Shown: one piece after another, positions 12,992 to 24,589 of the stretch
Numbering within the stretch: position 1 is the first letter of the stretch
How the letters are laid out: each line of letters starts with the position of its first letter
Notes under the pieces: generated by a model
The model's input: only the letters and a program-made list of their open reading frames with translations
What the model was told of the DNA's origin: nothing
Database searches by the model: none
Source: Eutypa lata
Taxonomy: Eukaryota; Ascomycota; Sordariomycetes; Xylariales; Diatrypaceae
DNA: 64,000 nucleotides
NCBI GenBank assembly: GCA_022661535.1
Contig: JAKULF010000005.1
Span: forward strand, 1,364,001 to 1,428,000
Direction of reading: 5' to 3'
Position numbers and translations under genes: made by a program

Positions 12992-14273
12992 TTACAAGAT
13001 ATCCGGCCGAGAGTAGCTCCCCACGGGATCAAAATCGAACTAGAGCAAGACGTCAGCATTCTAAAGCGACATTCGTAAGTGATACTTGCTTACCCGAGAC
13101 TCGGTGATAGCGGACAGCTTCAGATCAGCAAAGATGATCTCCTCCCGATCCCAAACTGGCTCCGTGAGCTGTGTGCCTAGGGGCTCAGCTACGAAGGATC
13201 CGCCACGGTTCACGACGTCATTTGGCTCCCACCTCGAGCCGTCCGGCTTACGATCATGATGGTCCGCAGTAAAAGGCGGGTAGTCGGCGGGGAAGTCTGA
13301 CACCCTGCACATCGAGTTCACGGAGATAACGAAGCACCGGCCTTCCTTGGCGATGTGCTGCATTGATGCTGTCCAGGATGGGAGGTCGTCCGCGTTCGGG
13401 GCTAGGTAGATCCTTGGAATGTGTTAGATAGCGCGATATCAATACCTTTGAGGGAAACGTACTCAACCCCTTGCTGGTAGAGAGCTAGTCTCGCTGCGGG
13501 CATATAGTTCTCCCAACTTCAACAAGCAGTATCAGTAACCAACCAAAGCACCGATTTATCTGCAGTCAAACACACCAAATAAGAGTACCTATCTTCCCGA
13601 TATCAGTCTGGACAACCCCAAGACCATCACCGGCACCTCTACCCCAGACCAAACGCTCCGCGGCCGTAGGGATTAGCTATTCGTCATGTCAGAACGCACG
13701 GTACTTTTTTCTCCTCTTCCTAGGGTGTTCGATGCTCACTCACCTTGCGGTGTTTCAAGATCACTTTCCCTTCGCGGTCGAACAAAAGGGCCGTGCAGTA
13801 CAGCGTGCCGCCCTCCTTTTCGATTACGCCGACCTGTAGGTAAACATGATGCGTTCTTGCTGCCTTGGATATGGCATCGAACTCGGGGGAAGGTATTGCT
13901 ACCGCCGAGTTGAAATACCTCGCGAACCACTCTCGACCTTTCATGGATCAGCCCTTTCTTTTCAGTGACATGTCCCTGTTTTGTAATTAGTATTAACTTA
14001 CCACGGGGCTCGCGAGCGCCTATAGTTGCGTCAAACACATAACGCCAGGGGTATGCTGACAAGAAAGCCTCACTGGTTTCGTTAGTAGTAATCTAGCTGG
14101 GCGGCGTAGAAAGAGACGCTGAGTTGATGGGCGTACGGAAATACGACGAGGTCAGCTCCACCATCTGCTGCTTCCGCCGTCAATGTCGTCAATTTCTGTA
14201 GACTTTTCTCCAAGTCGAATGATACTGGGGCCGCTTGGACGGCCGCAACCTTTACAGAGCGGGATGAAGTCAT
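12992..14273 (-). CDS. Nitrilase (carbon-nitrogen hydrolase family, aliphatic nitrilase branch)
   Basis: Enzyme of 307 aa in seven exons: 14273..14137, 14072..14002, 13937..13744, 13676..13576, 13516..13463, 13412..13094, 13039..12992. The full catalytic triad is present only after splicing: Glu47 in [11 protein letters not shown], Lys134 in KHRKL, and Cys168 in GTLICWENYMP. This Cys context is that of true nitrilases, which hydrolyse R-CN to the acid (sometimes the amide), rather than amidases. The C-terminus [15 protein letters not shown] is also family-typical. It is co-oriented with the PLP-enzyme gene and divergent from homoserine O-acetyltransferase across 741 bp. A physiological substrate is unknown. 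Cyano-amino acids formed from O-acetylhomoserine and cyanide are one candidate. Confidence 0.93.
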
Positions 14274-15014
14274 AGTGAAGGAAGGGCCTATGTTCCTGTG
14301 TGAGATAGATTCCCGTGTGAGGTAGGTAGAGTTGCCAACAGGATATACTAACTAATCAGAATTGTTCCCTACGCTGCGCCTCGCGTGTAGGTATGTATCT
14401 TAGCTTGTAAACTCTAGAGATGGTTATAAGGATAATATCACCACAAACTAGTGTTACTACCAAGGAAACAGCCAGTCTAGTACCGAGAAAAGGACCTTTT
14501 GATTAACGTGATTCTCTGAACGTATGTTCCTAGTGCTTCAAGTTCTTGGCCAGGAACTCGTCTTTTGATTCAGGTGCTTGATGTCGTCAAATGCCGAATA
14601 CATGGCATAAGGGGGTGGGTCGATCGATGTGCATGAGTCCAATTAATGGCTATTTCTAGTATTTCACGTTGTAACTATATTTGGGGGGCAACACGTTGTG
14701 GTGGTCGGCTCGAACTAAAGCACAAATCCCGATATCGTCCAATTACAAAGCAAACCCCGGAGCGCAAGAGTGGGTTGTACTCAAATGCCGGCAATGAAGA
14801 ACATCATGCCACGGCGACCCATTGCAGATAACGATTATGGGATGGTAATTATATCTGAAGCTTGCACATCACTAACAAAGATAATAAGCGCCGGCCAAGG
14901 ATGTAGCTTATAGTGACGCAGTTACGTAAAGAAGTCAACTCCAGTTCTGAGTCCCACCTATACTCAACCAAAGTCAGTCCTCCCCTATGTAAATACCGGT
15001 AGTGCAGTTACTCA
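14274..15014. promoter_or_regulatory. Divergent promoter between nitrilase and homoserine O-acetyltransferase
   Basis: The two start codons face away from each other across this 741-bp stretch. That arrangement allows shared control of the two genes. I could not identify a specific operator. The short frame at 14646-14831 has no recognisable domain. Confidence 0.6.
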
Positions 15015-16529
15015 ATGGCTCAGCGTAAGATCTGTTGTCAACACCCCCCAAAAACATTCAAGATACTAAGTTCTTCTAGTCGTCGAATACAATCCTTGTC
15101 CCGAAAATGTCTACGCAGACTTGATCAAGGGGCAGAAGTTTGCCGTCATTCCATCCTTTGAACTAGATACCGGTGATGTTCTAGAGTCGTGTCCGATAGC
15201 CTACAAGACATGGGGCACGCTCAACGAGGCTCGCGATAACGTCCTAGTCGTCTGCCACGCCTTGACTGGCAGTAGCGACATCTCCGATTGGTGGAACCCG
15301 CTCTTAGGACGAGGAAAGGTCTTCGATCCCGCCCACTTCTTCATCTTCTGCGGCAATGTGCTAGGTTCTCCTTATGGGAGTGCGTCGCCTCTCACTGTAA
15401 ACCCACGGACTGGAAGATGCTATGCGATTGACTTTCCTCAGACGACTGTCCGGGACGATGTACGGGCGCATAAGTTAGTCCTTGACTCCCTTGGCGTTCG
15501 CTCAATAGCTGCTGTCATTGGGGGATCAATGGGAGGGATGACGACGTTGGAGTGGTCTCTATGCACTGATCTAGGATATGTTAAGGGTATCATCCCTATT
15601 GCGACAGCGGTCCATCACTCCGCTTGGGGAATCTCAGTGAGTAGTTTTCAACTCGTTTTCCCTCTTTCTTCCACCAGGGGCTCAGCGGCACAACTCCGCA
15701 TCTGAATCGGCCTAGAACATGTGAGTACCAGACTAACACCGGATCTTATTAGTGGGCTGAAACGCAACGACAATGCATTTACTCGGATCCGAAGTTCGAA
15801 GACGGATATTACGACCCGGTTCCCGAAGGCCAGCCCGCGGCGGGATTAGCCGCTGCTCGGATGGTCGCAATGTTAACATACCGCTCCTCTGAGAGCTTCG
15901 ATGCACGTTTCGGAAGGAACCCTCCCCGGCAGAAACAAGCGCCCATCGAACCGCCACTCGATCTTCCACGAGCAAGCACGAGCGTGACCTCGAGTCCCGC
16001 CAGTGGTAGTCCTACCATGGCGAAAACGCGAAGAGGGAGACGCGACCCGTCCTTCTCGGCGCAAGGGTATCTACACTACCAGGGGCAGAAGTTCGTGCAG
16101 CGCTTCGATGCGAACTGTTACCTGCACCTGACAGAGAAGATGGACAGGCACGATATCATGGTCGGGAGAGTAGAGGAGGCAGCGGAAGAAAGCGATGTAG
16201 CAGCACCCGGTAACGACGGCGCACTGCGGAAGCTACTCGCCCGTGTCGCCCCGGGAGCACTGGTTGTTAGCGTCGAGACGGATGCGCTTTTCCTCCCGCA
16301 GCAACAAGGGAGGCTTGCTGCGTGCCTACCTGAGGCTACTCTGGCGGTATTGAAGTCCACCGACGGCCACGATGGGTTCCTTCTTGAGTTCGAACAGCTG
16401 AACTCCCTCATCACGAAGAAGCTGAAGTCCGATTTCCCTCGGTTTTACGAAACCGTCAGCGGATCTTGCCAAGATGGGGATTTTCTCGGCCTGACTGGGG
16501 GTAGTCTGACAGGAGAAATTGAGGCGTGA
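15015..16529 (+). CDS. Homoserine O-acetyltransferase (MET2/FUB5-like)
   Basis: Alpha/beta-hydrolase-fold enzyme of 447 aa that transfers acetyl from acetyl-CoA to L-homoserine. It has three exons: 15015..15024, 15080..15636, 15753..16529. The first exon is only 10 nt (ATGGCTCAGC). It was chosen because its GTAAGA donor and the TTCTAG acceptor at 15079 give MAQLVEYNPCPENVYADLIKG, the usual family start, while no in-frame ATG exists in the body of exon 2. The family block YKTWGTLNEARDNVLVVCHALTG is near residues 45-67. The catalytic triad is Ser153 in GGSMGGM, Asp366 in VETDALF and His395 in DGHDGFLLEFEQ. Its product is the substrate of the PLP enzyme encoded 3 kb to the left, and its own substrate derives from the aspartate-kinase pathway encoded just to the right. 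Confidence 0.95.
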
Positions 16530-17061
16530 AGCTTGTATCATTATGGTTATCGCATTACAGCGGCGTGGTTTCGAGTTCTTCTAGATAATATAATCAGACT
16601 TCATTTTGTCTTGATTTCATGCTTGCTACTGTAGTATAGAGAGGTGTTGATTATGGCGTTAAGGAGATTAGACGTGATTGTTGTTTATTCATTACGGCCA
16701 TATTTCTTTGCTACATTGCCTAAAGCTTAACATCTTAGCTGCGTGGCAATATCTTGTCCTATTACATATCATAATACCATCCATGATAGTTTCTCCTATG
16801 TATTTAGTTGTCGCCGGTGTATGATGGCGGCCACAAAGCAGTTATTAGACCTATAGTTGTAGTTCATACCCTGACTGATATCAACAATGGGGCAAACAGT
16901 TGAGAATAACCATTTCTAGCCCATTCTTGAGGGGTTGTAATGCACGTATGCAAATTCAATCTACATACACATTAAATGTAGTGTTCTCGGACTGTAATAT
17001 TGATATGACCTATGAATACGTTCCCTATCACTCTAATAAAACCATCTAGATGTCAAAGCTT
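16530..17061. other. Convergent 3' spacer
   Basis: Homoserine O-acetyltransferase ends at 16529 and aspartate kinase ends at 17062 from the other side. The stretch is AT-rich and noncoding. Confidence 0.6.
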
Positions 17062-19022
17062 TTAGTAAAGCCATGGTCCTACACACAAGGTTAGACAGGA
17101 TCTTAGGCTAGCATTCAATGTAAACGTACCTGGAATGAATGCATTCTCCTGCTCTCTTTGGGTTGGAATATTCAGAACCCTGCTATGTATTGCATTCATT
17201 GCCAATATTGCCTCGTGCCCGTCTACAACAACTCTGGGTGAAGGGGTCAGCAGGATAAAGAGCTTGAGATTGGGGAATGCTTACGAGATGTTAATCTCGC
17301 TAGCCCCTTGACTGATTAGGTATATATTAATCTGAGCGGATGCCAGCGCCGAGAGTATTTCGCTCCCAACGCCAACGGTATTGCGCATTCGCTGTCCGAT
17401 CACCGTCACTATTGACTTGCCATAAGAAAGGGACACCTTGCCGAATTGTTCGAGCTCGGTTTTCAGTTTGGGTATAGCATCTGCTCCCCCAGGCGATTGA
17501 ATGGCAAGACTGACGTTCCTCTCACTTGTCGTTACCAAGTCGACGGGCACCTTGTTCCTCTCCATGCATGCGAAGACTTGCATCAGGAAGCCTTGTGATT
17601 TGGTATTCCTGTTGCAGATAACATTTATCACCAGTATTTGGTCTTTCACTGTTACTGCAGTTGGTTTGCGACGTTCGTGCTTCGCCCCGTGGTAGCCGTT
17701 TTCCAACATGAAACTGGCTGGGGGGGAATTGGGTTCGGCCCCATTCTCCGATGACTTTACAGGGCTCGGGCTAATATACCCATCTGGATTGTCTGATGGA
17801 TATATTATCGTGCCTTGTCCGGAGGGCTTGAACACATTCTTGAGACGTAGAGGAATGCCTGCACTTCTGATTTGCTCCATTGTTAATGGGTGAATAACCT
17901 AAGCGTCGGTTAGATACGAGCTAAGTACTAGCTGGGCTCTCGAAAATATTCAATTCACTTACCTCGCTTCCGTAGTATGTTAGCTCTGCCGCCTCCTCTG
18001 CTGTCACAGTGGACAGCAGCCTTGCTGAAGACACCTTTCTAGGATCTGCAGTGAAGATGCCGTCGACTTCCTTCCAGATCTGCAGCTCCGTAGCTCCAAC
18101 CCCAACAGCACACATCGCCGCACAAAGATCCGAATAGCCCCGGCCGACCACGCGCAGCAAAGAGTCAGGCATGATTCCAAAGAAACCTATATATAAGTCA
18201 GTGCTCCTCCTTAAACTTTGTATACAAGTCGTTCCGCATACCCGTGACTACTGGTATCGCTTCACCACATGCGAGGATACGAAGCGCTATCTCAGCGGCC
18301 AAGACGTGGTAAAACCTCGATCCAAGCATCTCGCATGCTGAGATCTGGTCATTGACGTTGACCCCAAAGGCACATTCTACCACATCATCCAAGAAAACGG
18401 ATTTAGCAGCAGTGCCCTAAATTAAGTTAGCTACCGTAGTATCGGATAGTGTGCCATACTACCCCTGGTTCTCATCACTCACACTGCTGTTAAGGCAAGC
18501 CGCAACTACCAAAGATGCCAATTTCTCTCCAAGAGATATGACTCTGTCCTTCAGGCGAGGCGATAACTCTCCGACAACCTGAAGCGAATAAGTTTGTATT
18601 CCTCATAATGACAAGCGCATTCTTCTTCATACCTGACTCGCCAGAAGGAATCTCTTCACATGGTCACATTCCCCGGCGATTTTCGATTTCGTTTGCTCGT
18701 AAAGCAAGTCCCAACCGTCGGAAAGGGGTTGCTTTATGGAGTCTAGTGCTTTGATGTGGTTCTCCTGAATGACGGTGATCTTATCAACCAATTGTTGATA
18801 TCCAAGTATCCCGGCTTCAGCAAGAGATATGCACTCCAGAAGGAGACTTGTGGTCCCATTTGCTTTGACAGTACTCGATAGCGCGGAACAGACGACGACA
18901 AGGTTATGCTGTTCATTGTATTGCGGGATGATAGTTCCGCAGATTGTCCCCAAAAGCTTTCCGAGACTCGTCCCCCCGTACTTCTGTACCAGAAATGGCT
19001 TGTGACTAGCCACAGAAACCAT
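17062..19022 (-). CDS. Aspartate kinase (HOM3/FUB3-like)
   Basis: First enzyme of the aspartate family pathway: ATP plus L-aspartate gives aspartyl phosphate. The spliced protein is 539 aa from seven exons: 19022..18633, 18578..18483, 18416..18242, 18186..17963, 17898..17285, 17233..17130, 17078..17062. The amino-acid kinase domain starts with VQKYGGTSLG (Lys14). It continues with the catalytic-domain segments GRGYSDLCAA and VDGIFTADPRKV, then ELTYYGSEVIHPLTMEQ. A Ser/Pro-rich linker precedes tandem ACT domains (about residues 395-530), which in canonical enzymes bind threonine for feedback inhibition. The last exon codes for only five residues (GPWLY). Its position beside homoserine O-acetyltransferase suggests a pathway-dedicated copy that raises the homoserine supply. 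Whether it escapes threonine inhibition cannot be read directly. Confidence 0.94.
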
Positions 19023-20570
19023 GTTAGATTATCAGTTAGGTAAAGGGGTTTATATCGCGACTAAAGGGCACAAACGGAACCAGTTAGGTGGTGAGTATAA
19101 GAAAGGGGCTTACGAAAACCAATGAGTAACAGAATTCTGACCAGGAGCAGTAAGAATACTTAAGCAATATCATGCACAGTCTTTTTACTTGGCTTTTATG
19201 GTCGTACGACCATCAATAACAACCGGACGACTGAAGTAGCATTCGTCACTATCCCGGGCGGCTTATCAGATGGACCCACAACACCAAATCCCGCTCGGCG
19301 TTTGCGGGTATTACCCGAGCTACGGGATCAACGTGTTAGCCATGAAAATAGGGCCGAGGAGATGTTCACTGATAATTGTAGGACGCCGGGTTGAATATGA
19401 ATTGTAAATTCGGGATGAGGTGCGCTTAATCCACATGCCGTTGATCATATGGTCTGGATCCAGCTAGCATTCTTTAGCAAAGCTGGAGGATAGAAATGGC
19501 AAGTAAAATTGATATATCATAAAATATGTATATAGATAGCTACATGCTTGTTTGGGAGGGCATGCCCTGCTTCTTACAACTGGTAAAATTCGGAAACTGC
19601 GTTTGTTCTTCTTCCTAGTACTATTGAGCAAGTGACTAGATAATGGATAGAGCCTATGGCAGATCCTGCAATGGCTCGTTTCTACACATTATGCTAAGTG
19701 AAGAACAATTCAATATTGACATGATTCTTTCCGCTAAACTTGGAATCTCTCGCTAATCCTTGATCCGGCCTCCCTATGTGTGATAGAAACCAGGTTTCTA
19801 ATACTTGCCGTTGTAATACGAAATATGATTAAAAGTCTACAGACATTAGGTAGTCTCCTAACACATTAGTCAACGACTCAACGAACTATATCCTCGTGAC
19901 TCCTTGAAGAAAATTGCAGACGGAGTTATCTCTTGCGCTATGCTACATGCCCATGTTTAATTCGATTGAAACATGTTAATCGCATTTTACATAGTATTTT
20001 GAACCGGTAAACACACCAATACTTCTTGTTATCCGTAAATAATAGACCACTTAGTGCAAGTAAGAAAAAGCGTTTCTTATATATTGAGACTACATCGCGA
20101 TAGAGCCCTAGAGTTTACTGAAGAGATGTTCACACGCTACCAATGGATAAGGGCAGATACCAGAAGCTCAAATGTATGATGTTGGGGGTGGGTGGAAGAA
20201 AGAGAAAAGGGAGAAAGAGAAACAAAATTCCTGTAACTAGAGACTGCAAGAAAACTACGATTTCGTTTTCAACATCTTATAATAGCACAATAGGAAAACT
20301 ACAACGATCTCCTAACATAACTGCAGTTAATATACTTCGTAGGGGGCCATGGGGTCTATACCGAAAAACGTAAATAGTGGGTACACCTTCATGATCACCC
20401 CACTTACCTCGGATAACGCGACTTGCATTACTGAACATCAATCATGATCGTTTCTTCCTCTACCTTTGTAAGCCATATGAATTAGTGAATTTGCTATTGC
20501 GTGATTACCTTGCTCTCAGCTTGGTATTGCTAATTTGTGAGGTCCTTATATAAAGGACAAATCGAAAACC
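19023..20570. other. 1.5-kb spacer, no supported gene
   Basis: This holds the divergent upstream regions of aspartate kinase and the kappa GST. It is AT-rich. A short Lys/Arg-rich frame at 20143-20373 has no recognisable domain and is not called. Confidence 0.5.
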
Positions 20571-21631
20571 ATGGGCGCCCGCATTGATTGTTATCTGGAC
20601 ATTGGTAAGCCACAGCATATTCCAGTTACATATCCCTACCTCGGCAGCTTGAAGCACGAGCTGACTAAGAAGCCAGCGTCATTCTATAGCTACATAGCTT
20701 TCGTACAAATACTCAAGAATAAGCACCTTTTTGACCAGCACTCAGTAGAGGTCGAGTTCGTTTTATCTCCCTCCCAACCAATAACACGCAAAGGCTAAGA
20801 AGCTGAAACTTTCTTTCACAGCATCCATCCGGTTCTCCTTGGAGGTATCAACGCTGGATCTGGTGCGTGAGCTAGTCATTAGTTAACATAGCAATCTAGC
20901 CGAGCAACTTGCGGCTTCGGGGAAAACAAGAGCATTGTGCGCAAGCGAAACTAAACTGTTGTATTAGGGAATAAACCTCCATGGTCCCTCCCCGCCAAAG
21001 CCGTATACGGGGATTATGACTTTGAGCGAGCCAAGCGGGCCGTTGATCTCCCCGAGCTAACGGCTCCGGGGGATCTGATGGCCCTCAGCAAAACGCAAGT
21101 CGCCCTGCGTTCCCTGCTCGACATCAAGACCCGGTTCTCCGCGGAGGCGTATCTCGCGGCCTTCCACTACATGCTCTACGCCTTCTGGGTTCTAAGCCGA
21201 GACCTCACATCCGTGGAGGGCGTGGGCAAGGCGCTCGCCGAGATCCCCTCCGGATTCGCGGGGAAAGGAACCGGCGACTCTTCTAAGCCCCTCTTCACCT
21301 CGGAGCAGGTCGGGGAGATCTTGGAGGCGGCGGGGTCGCAGGCCTGCAAGGATGCGCTGAAGAAGAGCACGGGCGAGGCGCTGGGCCGTGGTGCCTTCGG
21401 ATGTCCGTGGTTGTGGGCGACGAATACCGAGGGGAAGGGCGAGCCCTTCTTTGGTAGTGATAGGTGAGTTGCTTCCTATCTTTGCTAGCATTTTTTAATC
21501 TGGTTATCGCTACCTGAGACCTTCGCTAACATGAAATCTATAGGTGGCACTATATCTACGAGTTCCTGGGCCTACCTTATCAGGATGTAGCCTTGTTACC
21601 GCCGTCAGGGAAGGGAAGGTCGAAGCTCTAG
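20571..21631 (+). CDS. Kappa-class glutathione S-transferase / DsbA-like isomerase
   Basis: Thioredoxin-fold enzyme of 245 aa with a DsbA-type helical insert, from five exons: 20571..20604, 20677..20755, 20822..20862, 20968..21463, 21544..21631. After splicing the N-terminus reads MGARIDCYLDIASFYSYIAF, where the Ser in ASFYSY occupies the usual catalytic position. Next comes IHPVLLGGINAGSGNKPPW, the hallmark of fungal GST-kappa. The C-terminal half contains GAFGCPWLWATN and ends with a short FLGLPYQ helix. The second intron donor (GTTCGT at 20756) is weak but is the only one that keeps both frame and motif. Family members conjugate or isomerise small electrophiles with glutathione. Next to the cluster it could detoxify or isomerise an intermediate, which is an inference. 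Confidence 0.88.
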
Positions 21632-22279
21632 GCATGGCATCAGCGAGTGTCCTAGTGAGGGAATTGTAAAAGATGAAGAGGACCTGTATGTACATGGGTG
21701 AAGTCTTGAAAGTTGCTTTAGAGTTCTGGTTTTTTTTTTTTTTTTTTTTTTTTTCAAAACTTTGGCGGAGAGCCAGCTCATTAAAAGATAGGGGTTGTAA
21801 AACATCTGTCTAACTGTGATGCTATTTCAGGCGAAACTCAATTACTATTTTTCATTCCCGTTAATCTCAAAATGTATAAGCTTCATCCAAATATAGCATG
21901 AAGTGTCACGTCATCTCCAACCTTGTTCCATCTAATAGAGATGAGATATCCATACAGACGTAAATATGGTTAAGTAGTACATAGATACAAGCAAATAGTA
22001 AGCTATCACACTACTGTAGAACGGAGGGCTTCATTCACAGACGGCCAGCCGTAACCACATCAAGTCTTGTTTAACTCATTCATTGCGGATGTCTGATATT
22101 TTATTTGGGTGCCAAATCGAGTTATTGTTATTATTAGTAGATTTTTATATTGATGAAACATTAAAATCTTAGACTCGTTCTACGGATTGACGATTTTATC
22201 TCCACGTTGAAGACTAGGGGGTTGTAGTGATTTAAACATTACAGGTTAGAGCAATGGAGAGCCAAGCAGCTTATCATGG
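21632..22279. other. Convergent 3' spacer with a poly-T tract
   Basis: It lies between the stop codons of the GST and FAD-enzyme genes. No coding frame is seen. Confidence 0.6.
21730..21754. repeat. Homopolymer of 25 T
   Basis: An uninterrupted T tract lies 100 bp after the GST stop. On the minus strand it reads as a poly-A tail, but no target-site duplication or retroelement sequence is visible around it. The length may be affected by sequencing. Confidence 0.8.
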
Positions 22280-24589
22280 TTAGATCTTGAAGACCTTGCT
22301 CCAAATTCGTTCGATCTCCGCCTGGGTAAAATCGAGATGACGCCTGAAGAAGAAATGGTCTCGAGACACAGGCTTGAAAGGGGGGATCTTAGCCAGTTCC
22401 TCCACGTAAAAAGTCTTGACACCGGGATTTCCCTTCTCCAGAAAACCAATACAGGCCTCACGTCCACTACGGCTAATACCTTGCTCGGCATGGTTAGTAA
22501 ATGATGCCGAGTCCGACTCGCTCGAGAAGCACCGTTCCAGTGCCTTCAGGAAGCAACTTCGCTCGTTGACCTCCCTCCACGTTGGCTCCAAGGCGGCAAC
22601 TTCGGCGCCAAATTCGGACTGTGATGGCAGGGTCTCATTGTAGGTTTGCAAAAGCGACTTGACCGGTTCCTTGGACCCTTGGGCCTTCAAGGCGCTGAGA
22701 AGGAGAAGCGTCCGCGAGGAGGTGGCAGCCTGGTCGCTCGCCGAAAGGTGATTGTTGGTATCGGCCCACTGAACTCCAACCACGGTTCTCGTCCCGTCGG
22801 GAAGCGTCTCGGTGGTGCCGTGTCCGCCGGAGCCGACATCGATGGCGGAAATGGGATCACCATTGAGGTTCGCAATGAACCGACCCTTGCAATAGTCCGG
22901 CACACCGGGTGCCATTTCCTTGACTTGTCCCTTGATGCTTTGCAGAAGTACGTCTGCTGTTGACGTCAGAACCTTGGGAGCGAATAAGACATCAAAGCTG
23001 TGGTCACCGAGCTTGATCTCCTGGCTTTCTGGTTTGAGCTCGATTTCCCGGAATGAGCCCTTGGCGAACTTGGCGACACCGAGCCCGAAAAGCTGGGCAA
23101 TCATGTCCTGGATGGCTACGGGTGAAGCGGCAATATGGGACCAAAAGGTACCCCAGTGGTTGAAGAAGTCTGTGTTAGATGCTGCACGCGCAACGGCAGG
23201 TTGAGTAATATCGTACGCGCCCGAGTACCGAAAAGGGAACCCAGCGCGATGCTCTCGCGTGAAAGGAGCCTTGAGAACAAGGCTCTGGTTAGCAAGATCG
23301 GGGTCGGACTCGAAACCGAAGCCCTCTAACATTGCCAGCTTTCCAGCCCTAAGCAATCCAGTTTCGGTAGTCATGTTGAGCCTGTGTTGGGAAGTCTGTC
23401 GGTGGTAGTCGGCGAAACGTTCCTCTGTCGTCATTGCGGGATAAATCTTCGACGGCAATGTCCCAATTTCTGCGGCAACGTTGGCCTTGAGAATCGGAAT
23501 CGCGAATGATAGCCAATCGAAGTTTTGTTGGAGCAGTATGGTGTGCATCTCCTCAGTGTTCAGGAGGGAAATCTTTCCAGGCCAATCCAACGTATGGGTA
23601 TGACGAGGCGGAGCTACGTCTCCCTCGTGGTGGCTGATGAAGCTGAGAAGACCCTTGTATTTCTTGGCTTCCTCTTCATCTATCCGCCATCCGTCATCTG
23701 TCACGACAAGAATCTTGGTGAGGTTCATGAGCAGAGGAATGCAATCGTATCCCGAAAGGCGGATACCGGTGACTCCAATTCTACTTCCCTGTTTAATCAA
23801 GCCCTTTGCGTCAAGGACGCCATGCTTGTCGAGGAACGATCTAATGGCATCAATGTTCGGCGTTGATGAGAAGGCTTTACTTGCCACGTCGTCCGACACT
23901 GGTACCCGCCCCGTGGTCCCGTTCGCAAGCTGAACGAAGTCGAAATCAAACCATTCTTCGGTCTTATCCTTGTTCTTACTGACGAGGAGCTTAGGTTCTG
24001 TGGGAACAGAAAAGTCGGCACCAACAACGGTGTGTCCGTAATGGACCGTGACTTGGATTTCGGGGACTTCTTTCCGGGCAAATTCCAGCACCTCCCGAAT
24101 CGTCTTCCCCTGAACCTTTCCTATCAGTCCCCTCGTGGCAAAGGCTCGGGTAGTGTTGACACGTCCGTCTTCGTCGGTATTCTCCTTTAGCAAAGTAAAG
24201 GCGGCGGGGTTCCTCTGACGAAACTCGGTTTCATACCTGTTTAAATTAGCCTCCAGCTCCTCGGCAACGGATCCTGCTAGGTCACTAGCTGCCGACACGA
24301 TATGCTTGTATTTACCTGGAATTTGATGCGAGTTCGCCAACGGGATTTCACCCGTGATATCCGAGTTGATCGTGGCGTCGCAGTCTGATTGGAACGCGTG
24401 CCCGGCACCTGCTTCGTTCTCGTCGCCATTCTGTTCGAAGATGTGGAAGTCGAGGTTAAAGTTCGTCTTCTTCACCATTTCTCGTTCTGCGAGAAGGGCC
24501 ACAACAACGTCCTTGACCAAGATGGAATTTCTAGGGCCGAAGCCCGAGAATCCCCATCGGATGGTGTGAGTAGAATTGGTTGAAGCCAT
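22280..24589 (-). CDS. FAD/NAD(P)-binding oxidoreductase (NAD_binding_9-like), 769 aa
   Basis: Intronless 769-aa protein. The ATG at 24589 is preferred over one 51 codons upstream, because only from here does a dinucleotide-binding start follow closely: WGFSGFGPRNS with the glycine-rich loop at residues 13-19. It is followed by an acidic-end strand FHIFEQ and GAGHAFQSD. Further Rossmann-like signals are GSRIGVTGIRLSGYDCIPLL in the middle and AIDVGSGGHG before the C-terminal quarter. The pattern resembles the FAD-NAD(P)-binding family PF13454 found in bacterial and fungal secondary metabolism, whose substrates are mostly unknown. The gene is convergent with the kappa GST and is the right-most plausible member of the central block. 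Other flavoprotein monooxygenase subfamilies cannot be excluded. Confidence 0.8.
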   Translation of the reverse strand: MASTNSTHTIRWGFSGFGPRNSILVKDVVVALLAEREMVKKTNFNLDFHIFEQNGDENEAGAGHAFQSDCDATINSDITGEIPLANSHQIPGKYKHIVSAASDLAGSVAEELEANLNRYETEFRQRNPAAFTLLKENTDEDGRVNTTRAFATRGLIGKVQGKTIREVLEFARKEVPEIQVTVHYGHTVVGADFSVPTEPKLLVSKNKDKTEEWFDFDFVQLANGTTGRVPVSDDVASKAFSSTPNIDAIRSFLDKHGVLDAKGLIKQGSRIGVTGIRLSGYDCIPLLMNLTKILVVTDDGWRIDEEEAKKYKGLLSFISHHEGDVAPPRHTHTLDWPGKISLLNTEEMHTILLQQNFDWLSFAIPILKANVAAEIGTLPSKIYPAMTTEERFADYHRQTSQHRLNMTTETGLLRAGKLAMLEGFGFESDPDLANQSLVLKAPFTREHRAGFPFRYSGAYDITQPAVARAASNTDFFNHWGTFWSHIAASPVAIQDMIAQLFGLGVAKFAKGSFREIELKPESQEIKLGDHSFDVLFAPKVLTSTADVLLQSIKGQVKEMAPGVPDYCKGRFIANLNGDPISAIDVGSGGHGTTETLPDGTRTVVGVQWADTNNHLSASDQAATSSRTLLLLSALKAQGSKEPVKSLLQTYNETLPSQSEFGAEVAALEPTWREVNERSCFLKALERCFSSESDSASFTNHAEQGISRSGREACIGFLEKGNPGVKTFYVEELAKIPPFKPVSRDHFFFRRHLDFTQAEIERIWSKVFKI

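Noticed and set aside
21730..21754. Poly-T tract as the tail of a retrotransposed copy
   Set aside because: No target-site duplication and no reverse-transcribed sequence next to it; kept only as a homopolymer.
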